Shown here piece by piece: positions 18,025-37,174 of a stretch of DNA of 64,000 nt. The stretch is from Bugula neritina (lineage: Eukaryota > Bryozoa > Gymnolaemata > Cheilostomatida > Bugulidae). Numbering within the stretch: position 1 is the first letter of the stretch; every line of letters begins with the position of its first letter. The stretch lies in the NCBI GenBank assembly GCA_964035545.1, contig OZ037770.1, forward strand, positions 14,978,642-15,042,641. The letters are read 5' to 3'. The position numbers and the translations under genes are program-made. The notes beneath the pieces were generated by a model. It was not told the DNA's origin. It made no database searches and was given only the letters and a program-made list of their open reading frames with translations.

Positions 18025-21000
18025 ATGATGAGAATGTTTAACAGGCAAAAAATATTTTTAACTTTCACTTGTATATTTCATCTGATGACTCTGGTTTGGG
18101 GTAAGTGTAATATACGGTTATTGCTTATAAAACAAGTATAATATTTTACGGTTACTTTTAAAAAAATAAATTGGTTTTGGTATTAAATTGTTTTATTGCA
18201 AACAAGAAACTAAAGAATATAAATAGAATAAAATACTAAAGCGTATATTATAAGAGTGTAGTTTGCGCAGGCTAATTTAATTTACAATATATTATAGTAA
18301 AATATTTAATAATAGAACACATTAAGCTGAAAAATATATAGGGTAGTGTGATTACTTTTGTAAGTTCTTGCTTAAATTTTTGCTATTTCTGCAACTTATT
18401 TAGATAAAACAAAGTTTGCAATTGCACAAAAAATTTCTTTTCAATTTTTACATGTTTTAAAATTTTAGATAACAGAAAATTGCATGAATAACTCAAATCG
18501 GATATACATCTGTGTTACAGTGTTTGAGTTTTCAGCTACAGTTTAAATTTATTTCCTCCTTGGCATTTTTTAATGTTTTGCAAGTTTTGTTGCATAGCTA
18601 CGCATCAGTGTCTAAATTTAAACATTAGTCAATATGTCAATAGTTTACGTTATTTGAGCTCTAAATATAAATGGTCTCTCAGCACGAGCCTCTCTAAACA
18701 ACGTCATCAAGTTTCAGTATTGGCGGTTTTCAAGTGGGCAACTGAGCACTTGTTTATATCAATTGCTATTAAAGACAGCAAAATGAAAACTCAAATGCAC
18801 TTTAAATTGTTTCTTCAACATGACCTTCATATCCTGTAGTGTGAGTGGAAGAAGAAAATTGCCTTAGTGATTTTTGTTTATAGCCATAGTGATTTTTATT
18901 TATAGCCTTATTAAAGGATTGCTCTATCTTGTCTAATAAATGGCCATTTAGGTCAAACACACATAATATTGTGTTTTTCTAAGCATGCATTGACAAAAAG
19001 CATTTGACCAAAGGTAGAAAAAGTTAGTTGAAGTTGAGGGTGTAGATTGATAACAGCCAAAACGCCGATTTTGAAATGAGCTGGGAAATGCGACGTAACA
19101 GCGCCAGCATTCCTGCTGATCACGTGACTATACAAATGAATAACTATAGAAATATGACTGTGAGATGGGATCTTTCAGCTCATAATTTGTATATTTATAG
19201 AAGTGCAAATGTGAATTATCTCAATCTATAGTTTTTTGACATGTTAAATAACATGTATGTGATAACATTAGGCCATATTTTGCTTGTAAACATAGAAAAA
19301 AGCATTGCAAAAACATGCATTCTTTAGGATGGATGCCTGCGATCGATCTAAACTAGGTCAGATTGTGCAATATTACGGGCGCACCAAAGCTGACCTATAT
19401 AGCGCACTGTAACTGCTTGAGCGTTATTGGTTGATGTTGCGCTCAGCAACCTTGAATACTAGCGTTATAGTTAGCACGTGCAGCATAGTTACTGGCGTTC
19501 ACACGTCACGTATTAGGCTATACCTTTTTCATGGCTGAAAATTTTACCTCCCTCAAAATTGAAATTTTGAAAAGCTGTTTTCTAGGCATATATCCCTTTG
19601 CAAAGTCACAATTGTTTGCATACACATTAGATTATAGTTCATAATTATAATGTGATTGTAATAAACTAAGATAGAGCAATCCTTTAAGTTTTGTTTATAG
19701 CCATTGTTGTTGACATTGGAGTGGTTTTTAGGAGTTTTGAAAATAGAAGAGCAACCAGACGAGGCAAGGTTAAAGCATGACTTGCTGCAGCACTATGATC
19801 CTTCGGTGAGACCAAAGTACAACAACTCCCAACCCGTAGATGTCACTGCTGACATTGCTCTGCAGCAGATCATAGACGTGGTAAGTGACATTATCAATGT
19901 AAAAAACATACCTAAACATGCCCAAACACGTCCAAACATGCCCAAACACGCCCAAACACGTCCAAACGCGTCCAAACATTTTTAAACGTAGTCGAAGTAA
20001 ACAAACAACATTTATAGTTATTTTTTCGGATTCATATTGTCGAATCCTTGTCCAGAAATATGGAAATGATAGTTCAGCAGTCAAAACAAATCTTGTTATA
20101 AAACTCACGCAGGTTTATAGTTGCCACCCCTGTGAGAAGCCGTAAGAGAAAGGGTTTTTTGTTAAATCCGGCTAGGGGCATATTCATGTGTGGCACAGGA
20201 GCAATTATGACTGGATGCTCTTCCTAACATCACCAATGGCCTTTGTTCGTGTTGGAACCCATGACGATCAGTGTTTACTAAGCAAATGCTCTAACCCCTA
20301 GGGCCTAGACCATAGCAGCTCCACCAAACAAATCCCTCTATATTGACTTTTAAATACTGAACCACATAATTAATCTTTTAGTTTGACAATTTTGCCCCTG
20401 CTAAGATTTGAACCTACACCTGGTTTGCTAGCAGGCGCTAACCATAGGGACCACTATAGGATAGTAAATATTGGTAGAAAATTATTTAGGTATAGCATGA
20501 TCTTGGTATGAGATGATGTTAAGTGTTGAATAGATAAATCCGTATAGAAGGATCTATATTTGATACCAAAACTTCCTTATGCAAACTACTGACTTTGTAG
20601 TACAAGCAGTCTTATTACTAAAAATCAATACAAGCTCTGATTATGAATTATTAATCATTGCTTCACTGGGATGTGTCATCAATCCAACCCTCTTTAAATC
20701 ATTCGCTAGAACATCAATTAGCAACCAAATGCTAATATTTAGACAATGCCGATTTACCTGAAGCAATCCCTTTGATATAAAAAGTAAATATAAATTTAAA
20801 GTCACAATAAATATTAAAGAATAAAACTCTCAGTAAAGTCTTCTGTTAGCATCTTTGCTAAGAATTATCAATAGTTTAAATAAAATAATGCAATAAAGTT
20901 TGCAACGGCCATTAACCCAAAGAGCTATTAGTGATGATACATTGACCAATGAAGAAGCACTCCTGGTTATTGTGTTAATATTAAGTCCTTTATAAAACCA

Positions 21001-24000
21001 AGAAGAAAACTTAATCAGTGTCTTCAATAACGTGGCAATTAAACGGACATTTCCTGACTATGCTATTGAAATTGCATATGGGACTTTGCATGAACATTTC
21101 AATTATCTGCATGTGACAAAGAAACATAAATTCAATGCTTTGCAATGCATGAGTTTATTAAAACATACTTATATCAATTCGAAATATGATTTGTAGTTCT
21201 AACAAGATGATTAAAACCTATTCTTTTCAAAAATAAGTGAATGACATTAGTAAGAGTTAGATTGGATGGCCGTCATTTTTGAAGCAGCTAGGTTTATATC
21301 AAAATGGAAATTAAATTTGAATATCAAACATCAATAATCACTTAATGCTGTATTGCTTCATTAAATGATTCTAATCATCATAGAGTATATGTCTTTGTTC
21401 CGTTTTCTCTAAGGAACACTCCCACACTAAATATTTTGTAATTTATCATCAACCAGGAATTGAACACAACTTAGCTGAATAATCGTTATCTGCTTTTCAC
21501 ATGATTGTTTGTTACGGTTCATATTGTAATCTTTATGAAAAATAATTGCCTCCACTGGAAATTGAACCAGAGTCCTCTGGTTTGCAAGCAAGTGTGCTAC
21601 CATTACACCACTAGAGCCACTGAGTAAACTCTACACTACGCTCTATATAACAAGAATTTTATATCTGATAGTTTTATTGCTTGACCATTTTAACTGTACA
21701 GCTTTTAACAATATCATAGCTTGTCCAGAAAAGCACTGCTTATATAAAATTGTGACAGCGGTATTCATATGTAAGTTTATAAAATGTAACTGTTCTAAAT
21801 AGACATATAAACATACTAATGGGTTCACTAGCATAAGGAAAGGCAGCATAAAACTGTAACTAATAATGAATCAAAAGCTGACATCACTTGAATGAATATA
21901 TAAAAATGCTTAATTATTAGCTAACACGTGACACATAGTGTTTTATTTATTTACATGGTTTCAAATGACAAAAAATTTCAATAGACAAAAAGAAAAGTAG
22001 AAAAAATTAGACTTCGTGAAATCAGTGGTAGTATTCATAAACATATGCAAAATAAAAGCCATGCTTACTGGTCAAAAAATCAATAAAACTCAAGTAAAAA
22101 TCAAAGCTTTTACTGACAGAAGCACATCCTATATGAAACAACATAGAGGCTGTTTGTGACTGCATCTCCCTAGCGGAATCTTCAATGAAATGAACTTGTA
22201 GCAATAACAAAGCATGGAGTCGTCCAACTCCAGGCTTCGTTATATTAAATAAGATAAAACTGTTTCTAAGAATTCTATAATTTCCTTGTAAAACAAGCAT
22301 CAAAAGAAGTTTTAAATCATCTTCCGGAACATTCTTCCTGCAAAGTATAGAATCATAAAACAGCTTCTTTGTTAGGCTACAACAGTGGTTGGCTTGTTAA
22401 CAAAGGTGTTTGTTCTTACAAAGTTAAGAACTTATACAGCTATTATTAGTATTCCAAGAAAATTATACGTATGCCTGGTACAGTCAAAGCAACCCTATGT
22501 GTATAAAAAATACTCCGTCAAAACAAGCTTTACAATTTAAAACTAGTAAGCCTCTAGATATATTCACTAATATAGCTTTTAAAAAGTTTATGTTTTACTT
22601 TGAAAGATTTCTTGTAGACTGGAAAACTCAAACTAATTATACTGTTGCGGATAAGAATATGAAATTACCTTTGAAAATTTAACTATAATTTCTCCTATTT
22701 AAAGATAATTTATTGTATTACATGGGTGATCAATTAGGTGTTATTAACTTTAAATGACATATGTTGTCTTTTGCATGGAGCAAATAAATTCCTGGTTAAG
22801 TTTGCACTGGGTTAAAAACATTTAATTTGATAAATTAATTATAATGGGTCCACTAAAAACCTCTTTATAAGAAAACACTTGTTGTTTGTAGAATGAAAAG
22901 CAGCAGCTACTAAAAGCCACTGTATGGATGAGAGTGGTGAGTGTCAATCACTTTGAATACAAAGTATTTCTCTGCATATATATTTCAAAATAGTCTAAAT
23001 TTCTTCAGACCTTCTAAGTTATACTCGTTTCTATAAAGCCAAGAGCTAAAATATCTTCTTTAGCTTAAAAAGTAACTTTTTATCAAGTTTATAAATTACT
23101 GAAACAATTAATTCAGCCACTATAGATGAACTTTTTGCAAAAGATATTGCGTTTTACAGACCTTAATTTGCAAAAATTATAGAAACATAGAAAATATTGA
23201 TGCTTTTACATGGTTTTCAGATTTATAAAAATGCTATTTGTTTTATATCAGATCAGTTTTGTTATTTTTAATTAACTTTGTTGGATATTTACTAAAATCT
23301 ATGAGGCACTTTTAATCATGTTTCATAGTTTTGGGATTGTATAACAAATTTTTAAAATAATTTAGATAGAACTCAACTAAATTTTAAAGCTATAATTTTA
23401 TTTGAATTACAAGCCAGACACAAGCTAATATGCTAATGCAAAATCACATTTAAAGTTTTTCAAACTGTATTCCATGGACTAAATATATGACAAGCCTATA
23501 ATATATTACTATCTCGGATCAGTTTGTTAATTCAAGCTGATGAATGTTTTGAAAAGTTTTTTCTGCACATTTGAAGTATTGGAATGATGAGTTTCTAGTC
23601 TGGGATCCAAAAGACTACAACGGAGTGTCCGGTTTGAAGTTGACACCGGACAGGTTGTGGGTTCCCGACATCTGCCTCTATGATGCGTAAGTTGAGTTAA
23701 GAACTGAAGCTACACACACACACACGCACACACGCACACACGCACACAAGCAGTATAATGCTTCTGTTTAACTGTAACTTAAAGGAATATACCAACCTAT
23801 ACCATATTCATGTTTGTTTAAAGCATAACACATTCTCAACATTTGCACGATGAGAGCTCATTGTACGCATGGTCTTCACATCAAAGATATGCCAGTTTAC
23901 AATGCCCAGTCTCTTTATTGTGTTGGATTGTTTTATGTAAACATTACACTTGTATGCATTAAATATATACTTTGTTTTAGACCTGTCCTTTACAAAAGGT

Positions 24001-27000
24001 GAAAATTGCTTTTTTAATGTTCAATAAACATTAGATTTGCTATAAAATATATAAGTATTGATCCCATACTCATACATCATTATTAGCACGGCTGTCACGC
24101 CTACACATATTAAACTAACAATGAGAAGCTGTGTATACAATCTCACAAATATTATTATATCATAGTTATGTAACTGGAGCTACCCACAATTTATTACGCA
24201 ACAGCCAAAGCTATAAAAAACCATTTGAGTATCTTATTGACAGGAGATTATTGCCACACTGCAGCTCTTGTCAAGTTCCAGCTGATCCGTGCTTCCTATT
24301 TAAAAAAGAGCAAACAAAATAAAGTTTATTGCTCTTAAAAATTAGCTTTCTATTACATTTTTTTCAGTTTCAACTTATTTCCTGTAATCACTTCAAATTT
24401 TCCAAAACAATTTAGTGTTCCTAAATTTTAAAAATGTTAATGCTGTTGATTACATTTGCAAGACATCTGCTTGAAAGGTATAACGTAATGTGCCAAGAAC
24501 AAAGGTCAAACTACTTGAGAGGCTTGCAACTTCTACTAATACATTGTATACTCAAAGATCAATGAGAAACTGGTCTTTATAAGTTGTGAAATTTAATAAA
24601 TGAAAACATCATCACAATTTTCATCTTGGGAAAATAAAGCTTTACTTCCTATAAACAGGCCTGTCGCCAGATCAACCATGTGAAAGTCTCAGAGGAAATT
24701 AGTTATCCAATATGTAGTGTTCAATACTTTTTCAAATAAATGAAGCGACGCTTCATGACTTCACACAGGAAACTTTACCCACTTGCTGAGTTTCTTCTGC
24801 GTAAAGTCTGAGTATCACTGGAAGTAGGTAAAAAGAATAGGACCCTAGAACATAACAGTACGTTTTTAATTTGTTGAAGTTCTAAGGAGTTGTTTTACTA
24901 ATGTCACATTTTAGGTTGGAGCCGGCAATACACGCCAATGCAATGCAAGACTTCTTCGTCTCAGTTCTGAGCACTGGAGACGTGATGTGGTTATCCCCCC
25001 TGGTAATGGAGTATGTATGTCACTTTAACGTACGATACTTTCCATATGACACCCAATACTGCTCTCTCACTATGGGCAGCTGGATATACCACGGCCAAGA
25101 AGTAGATGTCTTCAACAAGAACGACGAAGGTAACGCAAGAAGTTTTTAGAATATTGCTTCACTGTCTAGTTCTACCGCAACACATATAGTTTCATTGGTA
25201 ACCATATAATCTTTTAACTTTTAAAACAGTAGTAGCAATTTTTTAGATTTCTATTGGTCTTTTTATAATTAATTTTTTTGAACTTAATTTAAAGTACACA
25301 TGTTCGCTCATTCATATTGGTAACTAATTTCCTTCAGCACTCTAATTACAACCATAAATATTTTCATTTGTAAGAAAAAGTATAGAATTGCTTATAATAA
25401 ATGACTTTTTTATTATATTTTATTTTATTTCATTATATTATATTTTACTTTATTTCATGCAATTCTATGCAATTTTTCTGTAGTTCCCATAACCCTATTG
25501 AGATTTTTAGTCTACTTAGTTGTAATTAGTTGAAAGACCAAAGAGGTTTTTCTCCCTTTGTTTTAGAGATATTACTCTTGCCACCATGCTCTAGAGAATG
25601 GTTGTTTAGAGGCAACTTGGGTAATAAAACCGATAATCCTGTTGTTGATTGTTTCCATTTCAACTGGCCCAGCATGACAACTTGTTACATCTTTTTATAT
25701 TATCTCAACTGAAAAACTCTCAAAATCATTTGACTGTGCTCAAAAGAACTATGATCAAAGATTAGAGGTTTCCCAGAAGTAAACTTTCTTGTGTATAGTA
25801 GTCTGATACCTATCAGAATGACAAACTCATGAGATTCCTAATTTAAGTTTTCTATAAAAACAAAGATGCTAATTATATTTTTCTATCTTACTGATGTAAT
25901 AAACCTGGCCTGCACTTTCGGTTGTTTGCCTGGCGCCTCTACTAATCAAGTTTCACGCTTTTCTTCAAGTCGTCGTTAAAAGGGGGTCTCCTTGAATACC
26001 ACATATCAGCCCTTAAGACCTTAGGTTTCAAAAATTTCAGGGCTCTCCTATTTTCATTTTGTATAGTCAAAAATTTTATTAAATTTTATTAAAGTGATTT
26101 TCAAGGAGAGCCCTGCTAAGCTACCCTAACCTATCACTTATTTGTGCATTTGTTGATTCAATAGCCTTACCTCTTGGCTTTCCTTGTCACGTCATACTAC
26201 ATTATTACCTTTTCAATACAGAAATATGTTAGTAAACATGTCTAACCATTTTTGAAAGTCACGTCATTTCAATAGTTGTACTAGTCTTGCCTGTACAAAT
26301 TACTGTCACGTAGTCGTTTGACTAGTAAAAAGATTAAAGTAGTGAAGATGTTGCAATGGTGCATACAAGCAACACTCTGTGGTGTGTTGTAGGTGATACT
26401 TCTTCTTTCAAGAATAATGTAGAGTGGGATGTCAAAGGTTTTAATGTCAAGAAGAAAATCACAAAATATGGATGCTGCCCTGAGTCATTCCCAAGTAAGA
26501 TAGGGTAACTTCTAAACAGGCCACAGGCAATCTTTTTGGTTTCGTTTAAATTGTTCTAATTTTTGTACTATTTTTAGATGTGTGACATACCAGACATTAA
26601 GTTTAATCTAGTTATTTGTAAAAAGAAATGACTTAGTTAAATTATAAGCTATTTCTCTTCAATTTATATGACCAAACCTCTGCAAAAACCAAATTATTAA
26701 ATAACTTATACTTCTTTATATAAATGCTAAACAATTAAAATGAAATTGCATCACTTTAGAAGACGCAAAAAACATCGTTCATAGTTTTTGCCATTTCATT
26801 TAATTTACCAAATATTTTTTGTAAAGCAGTTTCGTGTTTATGATTGTGGATGCTTTTCTTTCAGCTCTGAACTTCACGCTGGTGATCCAAAGAAAGCCTG
26901 GGTTCTACGTAACCTATCTATACTTACCATCGGTGGTCATAATAGCCTCCTCTCTCTTCTCCTTCTACCTGCCACCAGGATCTGACTCCAAGGTGGATCT

Positions 27001-28699
27001 CGCTGTCACGGGACTTCTTTCACAGACTGTTTTCTTGCTGCTGATATCTGACCTGATGCCCCCGGATGCCCACAACCCCCCTGTACTAGGTAAAATGTTA
27101 CACCCCTGTACTAGGTAAAATGTTACACCCCTGTACTAGGTAAAATGTTACACCCCTGTACTAGGTAAAATGTTACACCCCTGTACTAGGTAGCCCTTTG
27201 TATTAGGTAACACCACTTCTCTCCAGTATGCAACAACAGCCTCCTCCCCCCCCCCCCCCGTACATGGTACCACCCTTGCACTACTATTATAAATACATTT
27301 TTGTACTAGGTAACTCTGTATGTATACCTTTGCACACTCCTTGGATTAGGTAACACCCCTGTACACAGCTGTACACCCCCTGTATTAGGTAACACCCCTG
27401 TATTGGTAGGTATGAGTTTTCTAAAAGGTCAGCAAGCAATTAATAAATAAGAATAAATAATTATAGAGAAGCCTATGCCTTACACTAATTAAATATTTTT
27501 ACAAAAATAACTTGAATATGAGAAGTTGACGTTCAAATGCCTTATTGGTAACCACAGCGAAAGTTATTACTAATATCTTTACTATATTCATTATGTTTCA
27601 GGGGAATGCTTGACTATTCTACTAGTGGTACAAGCAATGGCGGTAGTAGTAATTGTCATTGTAAAGCGAATACATGATGATTCCATTCACAAAAACAAGC
27701 CGCCCAGCAAAGCGCTTTACACCATAATGCACTACCTGAAATACCCTTTTCTGTTACACCACATCGACTATCAGAGATCCAAGCCTCAGCACCGCAGGTC
27801 AACTAACGTCAACAACTTGCATCCTCCAGCAGAGGGCAACTGTAACAATGGGTTTAATGATGAGGGGGACAAGGAAATTGATGAAATAACAATTAAGGTG
27901 AGATAACTCTTGATATCAGCAACCACAATAGCTTAAAATAAAGTAATGGCTTGTGGATATCAAACATTAAACGCCCCTTATAAATATAAACACAACTAAC
28001 GAAGTAGGATAACTCTTAAAAAAGAAAATTGATGAGAAGATAATTCATAATAGGAAGCAGTAAATAATATTATATTCAAAGAATAGTAACATATAAATAA
28101 TATTCAAAGTCTCTTCACTTTTTGGGAAAGCTACATTTATTTTTCAACAAGACTTGCCTTGATAAATTGAGTGTTAGAAGATTCTAGAACGATTATTAAC
28201 TGTCGCAGCTAGTTGATAGTTTCTTCATGTAGGAAATTCTAAATTAAATTTGTATCATATTTGTGTATGAAATCTGTAGGTTGAAAATGCTTTGACTACT
28301 CATTCCTTTACAAATGGCATAAAAAAGGAACTAAATGGAGTCACTAATGGAGGAGTAAACCCCTCAAATGGAAGAGCTTCCCTGCATGTTGAAAGTTTGG
28401 AAGACCACAAAATAGACAATGATGAGTCAGATGAAGAAGGGGTTCCGGCATTTGACAAACGGCAGAGGAAAACCCAAGTAGCCATTGCACTCACACTCAA
28501 TGAAATACTCAAAGAGATGAGAACAGTCAAAATTAAAAGACGAGCCTCCCAGCACCAAGAGGACATCGCGGAGCAGTGGCGCCATATTGCTGCTATGTAC
28601 GACCGAATTATGTTTGTTATTTTTATTATCGTTATCCTCGGAATCACTATTTGGTTCGTTACGTTACAGCCAATTGCAGACAAGCAAAGACAGGAGTAA
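18025..28699 (+). CDS. nicotinic acetylcholine receptor, alpha-type subunit (9 exons)
   Basis: Acetylcholine-gated pentameric channel subunit of the plasma membrane. Exons: 18025-18100, 19732-19880, 22892-22936, 23577-23686, 24915-25129, 26393-26494, 26865-27089, 27602-27897, 28280-28699. All junctions are GT-AG and phases match, giving 545 aa. Exon 1 is a signal peptide; exons of 45 and 110 bp are the typical sizes for this family. Binding-site aromatics are W87, Y125 and W183. The Cys loop is C162-C176 with 13 residues between. Vicinal C226-C227 after Y224 marks an alpha subunit. M1 is about 246-268, M2 275-294, M3 311-330 and M4 near 515-535. Oddities: the residue four after the vicinal pair is Phe instead of Tyr, and M2 has Ser at -1' and Asp at 2'. 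The exon 2 acceptor could instead be at 19746. Confidence 0.9.
19905..19985 (+). repeat. 10-11 bp minisatellite in receptor intron 2
   Basis: About seven degenerate copies of AAACACGCCC / AAACATGCCC / AAACACGTCC begin about 25 bp after the exon 2 donor (19881). Confidence 0.8.
20100..20323 (-). mobile_element. tRNA-derived SINE, family A, inside receptor intron 2
   Basis: Reverse orientation. It shares AACATCACCAATGGCCTTT, TGACTGGATGCTCTTCC and GGGTTTTTTGTTAAATC with the copy at 57025-57238. The tRNA-like head lies at the right end (CTAACCCCTAGGGCCTAGACC). The B box is degenerate (GTTGGAACCCATGAC). Confidence 0.8.
20390..20460 (-). mobile_element. second tRNA-like SINE head
   Basis: On the minus strand GGTCCCTATGGTTAGCGCC resembles an A box and GTAGGTTCAAATCTTAGC a B box, with tRNA-like spacing. 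No acceptor stem closes, so it is read as a SINE fragment and not a tRNA gene. Confidence 0.4.
21546..21645 (-). mobile_element. tRNA-derived SINE, family B
   Basis: On the minus strand TGGTGTAATGGTAGCAC (A box region) and TCTGGTTCAATTTCC (B box) are preceded by GTAGAGTTTACTCAGTGGC. The same arrangement occurs at 32028-32130, so this is a dispersed family distinct from family A. Confidence 0.55.
23711..23749 (+). repeat. CA microsatellite in receptor intron 4
   Basis: A run of ACAC interrupted by CGCACA starts 25 bp after the exon 4 donor. Confidence 0.9.
26038..26115. repeat. 78-bp inverted repeat in receptor intron 5
   Basis: CAGGGCTCTCCT at 26038-26049 is the reverse complement of AGGAGAGCCCTG at 26104-26115, with an AT-rich centre. 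CAGGG ends are typical of hAT-type elements, but no 8-bp target duplication is visible, so it is a tiny MITE remnant or simply a hairpin. Confidence 0.6.
27081..27416 (+). repeat. 25-bp minisatellite that contains the exon 7 splice donor
   Basis: CTGTACTAGGTAAAATG recurs every 25 bp at 27081, 27106, 27131 and 27156, and a partial copy starts at 27181. Degenerate relatives (TGTATTAGGTAACACC) continue to about 27416, with a C-homopolymer near 27247. The first copy spans the real exon-intron boundary (27089/27090). Confidence 0.9.
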
Positions 28700-30203
28700 A
28701 TAACTACTAGAGAACATAACTCCTTTTCTCGTTCATATATAATTTAATTTTGTTTATGTTATTAGCACTTATATTAACTATCAATCTGTAATGTTTTTTA
28801 TTTTACAATCTAATATGAAGTTATTTAGAACTAGCATTCTACTGTCCATTATGAAAAGTAACAATGTCGATGGCTTCAAAAATTAAATTATACTAATATT
28901 TTTGATATTTATTAGCCACTTTAAACTGCATATGTGCTTATTACTGCACAAAGCTATAAATACATTTAGCTTTCATACAATATATGTGCATTGATAAAAC
29001 AGATACAAAACTATTCAAAATCATTTTCTTTGTTTTATTAGCATGCAAGTATCTGCAAAACTTTGTTATAGTTTAATACTATACACTCTTTGTTGCAAGT
29101 AAGATCAACTGTAAATCACAAAATATTATATAGATAATTTTACTAAAACTATATGTTGCTTTTTATTGATCAAATTGCAGCCAAAAGTGTCATGCTGTGA
29201 ATACATGAGCCTGGAATTATTTAAAGGTTACTCCCTACATTATGTTAGCATTAAAAGCTGCATATATATGATCCTATAAGCTGCTATTTGTGATAGACTG
29301 CCTTTGTGAATGACCATAACAACATCTATTTACAATATTTTATCACCACACATATGAGGTTAGGCAACAATTCAAGGAGTTGAAAGTTTCATGTATTTTA
29401 GTTAACTTTCGGTATAACTTATAAGCAGGATGTAAAAGGAATTGTTTATCAAAATATCTTACCCGCATTATCAAAAATTGCAAGAAAAAGTTATCATACT
29501 TCAAAGATATCTATAAAGTTAGTAGCAACTAAGAAGGGTGATCAAGTGTGACAGTTTGAACAATCACGTGATCAACGAGGAAACCATTTAACGCAGCACA
29601 ACTCTTCCAGTGTTGATGGCATTGCGCTTAAAATAAAGTATATACAAACACTGCTTGAACTGACCCCAAACTCTGTGCTGCATATCCTATGTGTTATATC
29701 CTGTATTTCTATTATAAAAATGTAGATATGGTCATTACAACATTATTGTTGCTGCAAAAAAAGCGGGTCAAACCTCCAGGTCAGCCGTTATCTTTTGCAG
29801 CTACCCGAACAAGACAGAGCAGAGAAAGGTGAGAGTAATTAGACATGGAAAGTAGGCTTTTGCAATTAGTTGAACTACCTTGAAACTTTCAAACACATTT
29901 AAACTTCCATGTGAGACTTCCAAACACACACTTTTTGATAATTATGACAATAATGTTTTGCCATGATTTTAAATGCACAATAAATAGCAAAGGTGTTTGT
30001 GGGGTTATAGTGCATGTACACTAGCTTTATATAGACTAGCTGTCTATACACGTATATTTACCACCTGCTACAGTACATAGTCATACAACTGAGGTTAGTG
30101 TACTAGGTAACTCAAAGCTTTACTGGTACACAGCTGTTAGCGTTTTATGTTACCAAATTTGATAAAAAAACCTTAATGGATAGTATAGGCACATCATATT
30201 TGA
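28700..30203. other. non-coding region after the receptor gene
   Basis: Holds the 3' untranslated region of the receptor gene (an ATTAAA near 28882 is a possible poly(A) signal). At 29804-29831 an AG...GT-bounded 28-nt segment might be an exon but cannot be assigned. No other gene was recognised. Confidence 0.45.
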
Positions 30204-30443
30204 TACTCACACAAGTTTATAGTCGTCACTTTTTGAAACCCAAACTCTCCAATACCATTGCCTGATGGAACACCAGTTTGGCCCCAATTCACTGCAGAAA
30301 ATGACCAGTTTCTGGATATCAACAGTAAACAGATAAGAGTGGTGACAACTCCTAACAAAAACCGACTGGAAATGTTAGCAGACGTTCTGTGGAAAGATAA
30401 GGATGCACAACTCCAGTTAGAAAAGTTTACTAAAAGCACTTAA
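30204..30443 (+). pseudogene. carboxylesterase-like terminal exon remnant next to a SINE tail
   Basis: From 30237 an open frame encodes NPNSPIPLPDGTPVWPQF followed by TAENDQFLDI and a charged helix, ending at TAA 30443. This is the pattern of the C-terminal end of type-B carboxylesterases/cholinesterases (..WP.yT.E...yL.I...). No acceptor AG precedes the frame. Instead 30204-30236 (ACTCACACAAGTTTATAGTC) is the tail of a family-A SINE in minus orientation. No upstream esterase exons with the Ser or His active sites were found, so I read it as an orphaned relic. It could instead be the last exon of a gene whose other exons I missed. Confidence 0.5.
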
Positions 30444-30954
30444 CATGTTGATAGCATTTGTTTTTATTTGTTGGCTTCAGCTCTGCTAAATGGAAGTTTT
30501 AACCAGCCAATATTATCTTTATGTATTTGAAAATAAATTTAGTAAAATTAAATTCAATTGAGATATTATTATGTAGTTGATATATATAAAACTAAAATCT
30601 GTGATTACCAATATCTAGTAGCTAATAGGTATAAAGGCACTAAATTTTAATTATTGAAGTTTGTTAAAGAAAGGTGTCACGGATTGAGGAACTATGTACC
30701 TAAATGGTGAAACATAATATAACTATTATATCAGTATGCTTGCTTTATTTTTATCAGCCCTGAAAAACTGTTTTATCAGTTTAGATGTTTACTGACCTTG
30801 ACAATTTGTAAGTATGTTATGACTTTAAAACAAACATTAAAAGTTACATGGGGCCAGGTTTATAAAGATAAGGCAGGTTAAGATATCAAACTGACTGGTA
30901 AAAGCCAGTGCTTGGTTAGGGAAGGGCATAACTCATTAAGTCAGCAAACACACA
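30444..30954. other. intergenic, promoter side of amylase 1
   Basis: No gene seen. GTTTATAAAGATAAGG near 30868 contains a TATAAA about 85 bp before the amylase start codon and could be its TATA box. Confidence 0.4.

Positions 30955-37174
<6,220 letters not shown>

Noticed and set aside
20390-20460. tRNA gene on the minus strand
   Set aside because: A and B boxes are recognisable but no acceptor or anticodon stem closes, so SINE debris is more likely.
29804-29831. AG...GT-bounded 28-nt segment as an esterase exon
   Set aside because: Too short to assign, and no partner exon in compatible phase was found.
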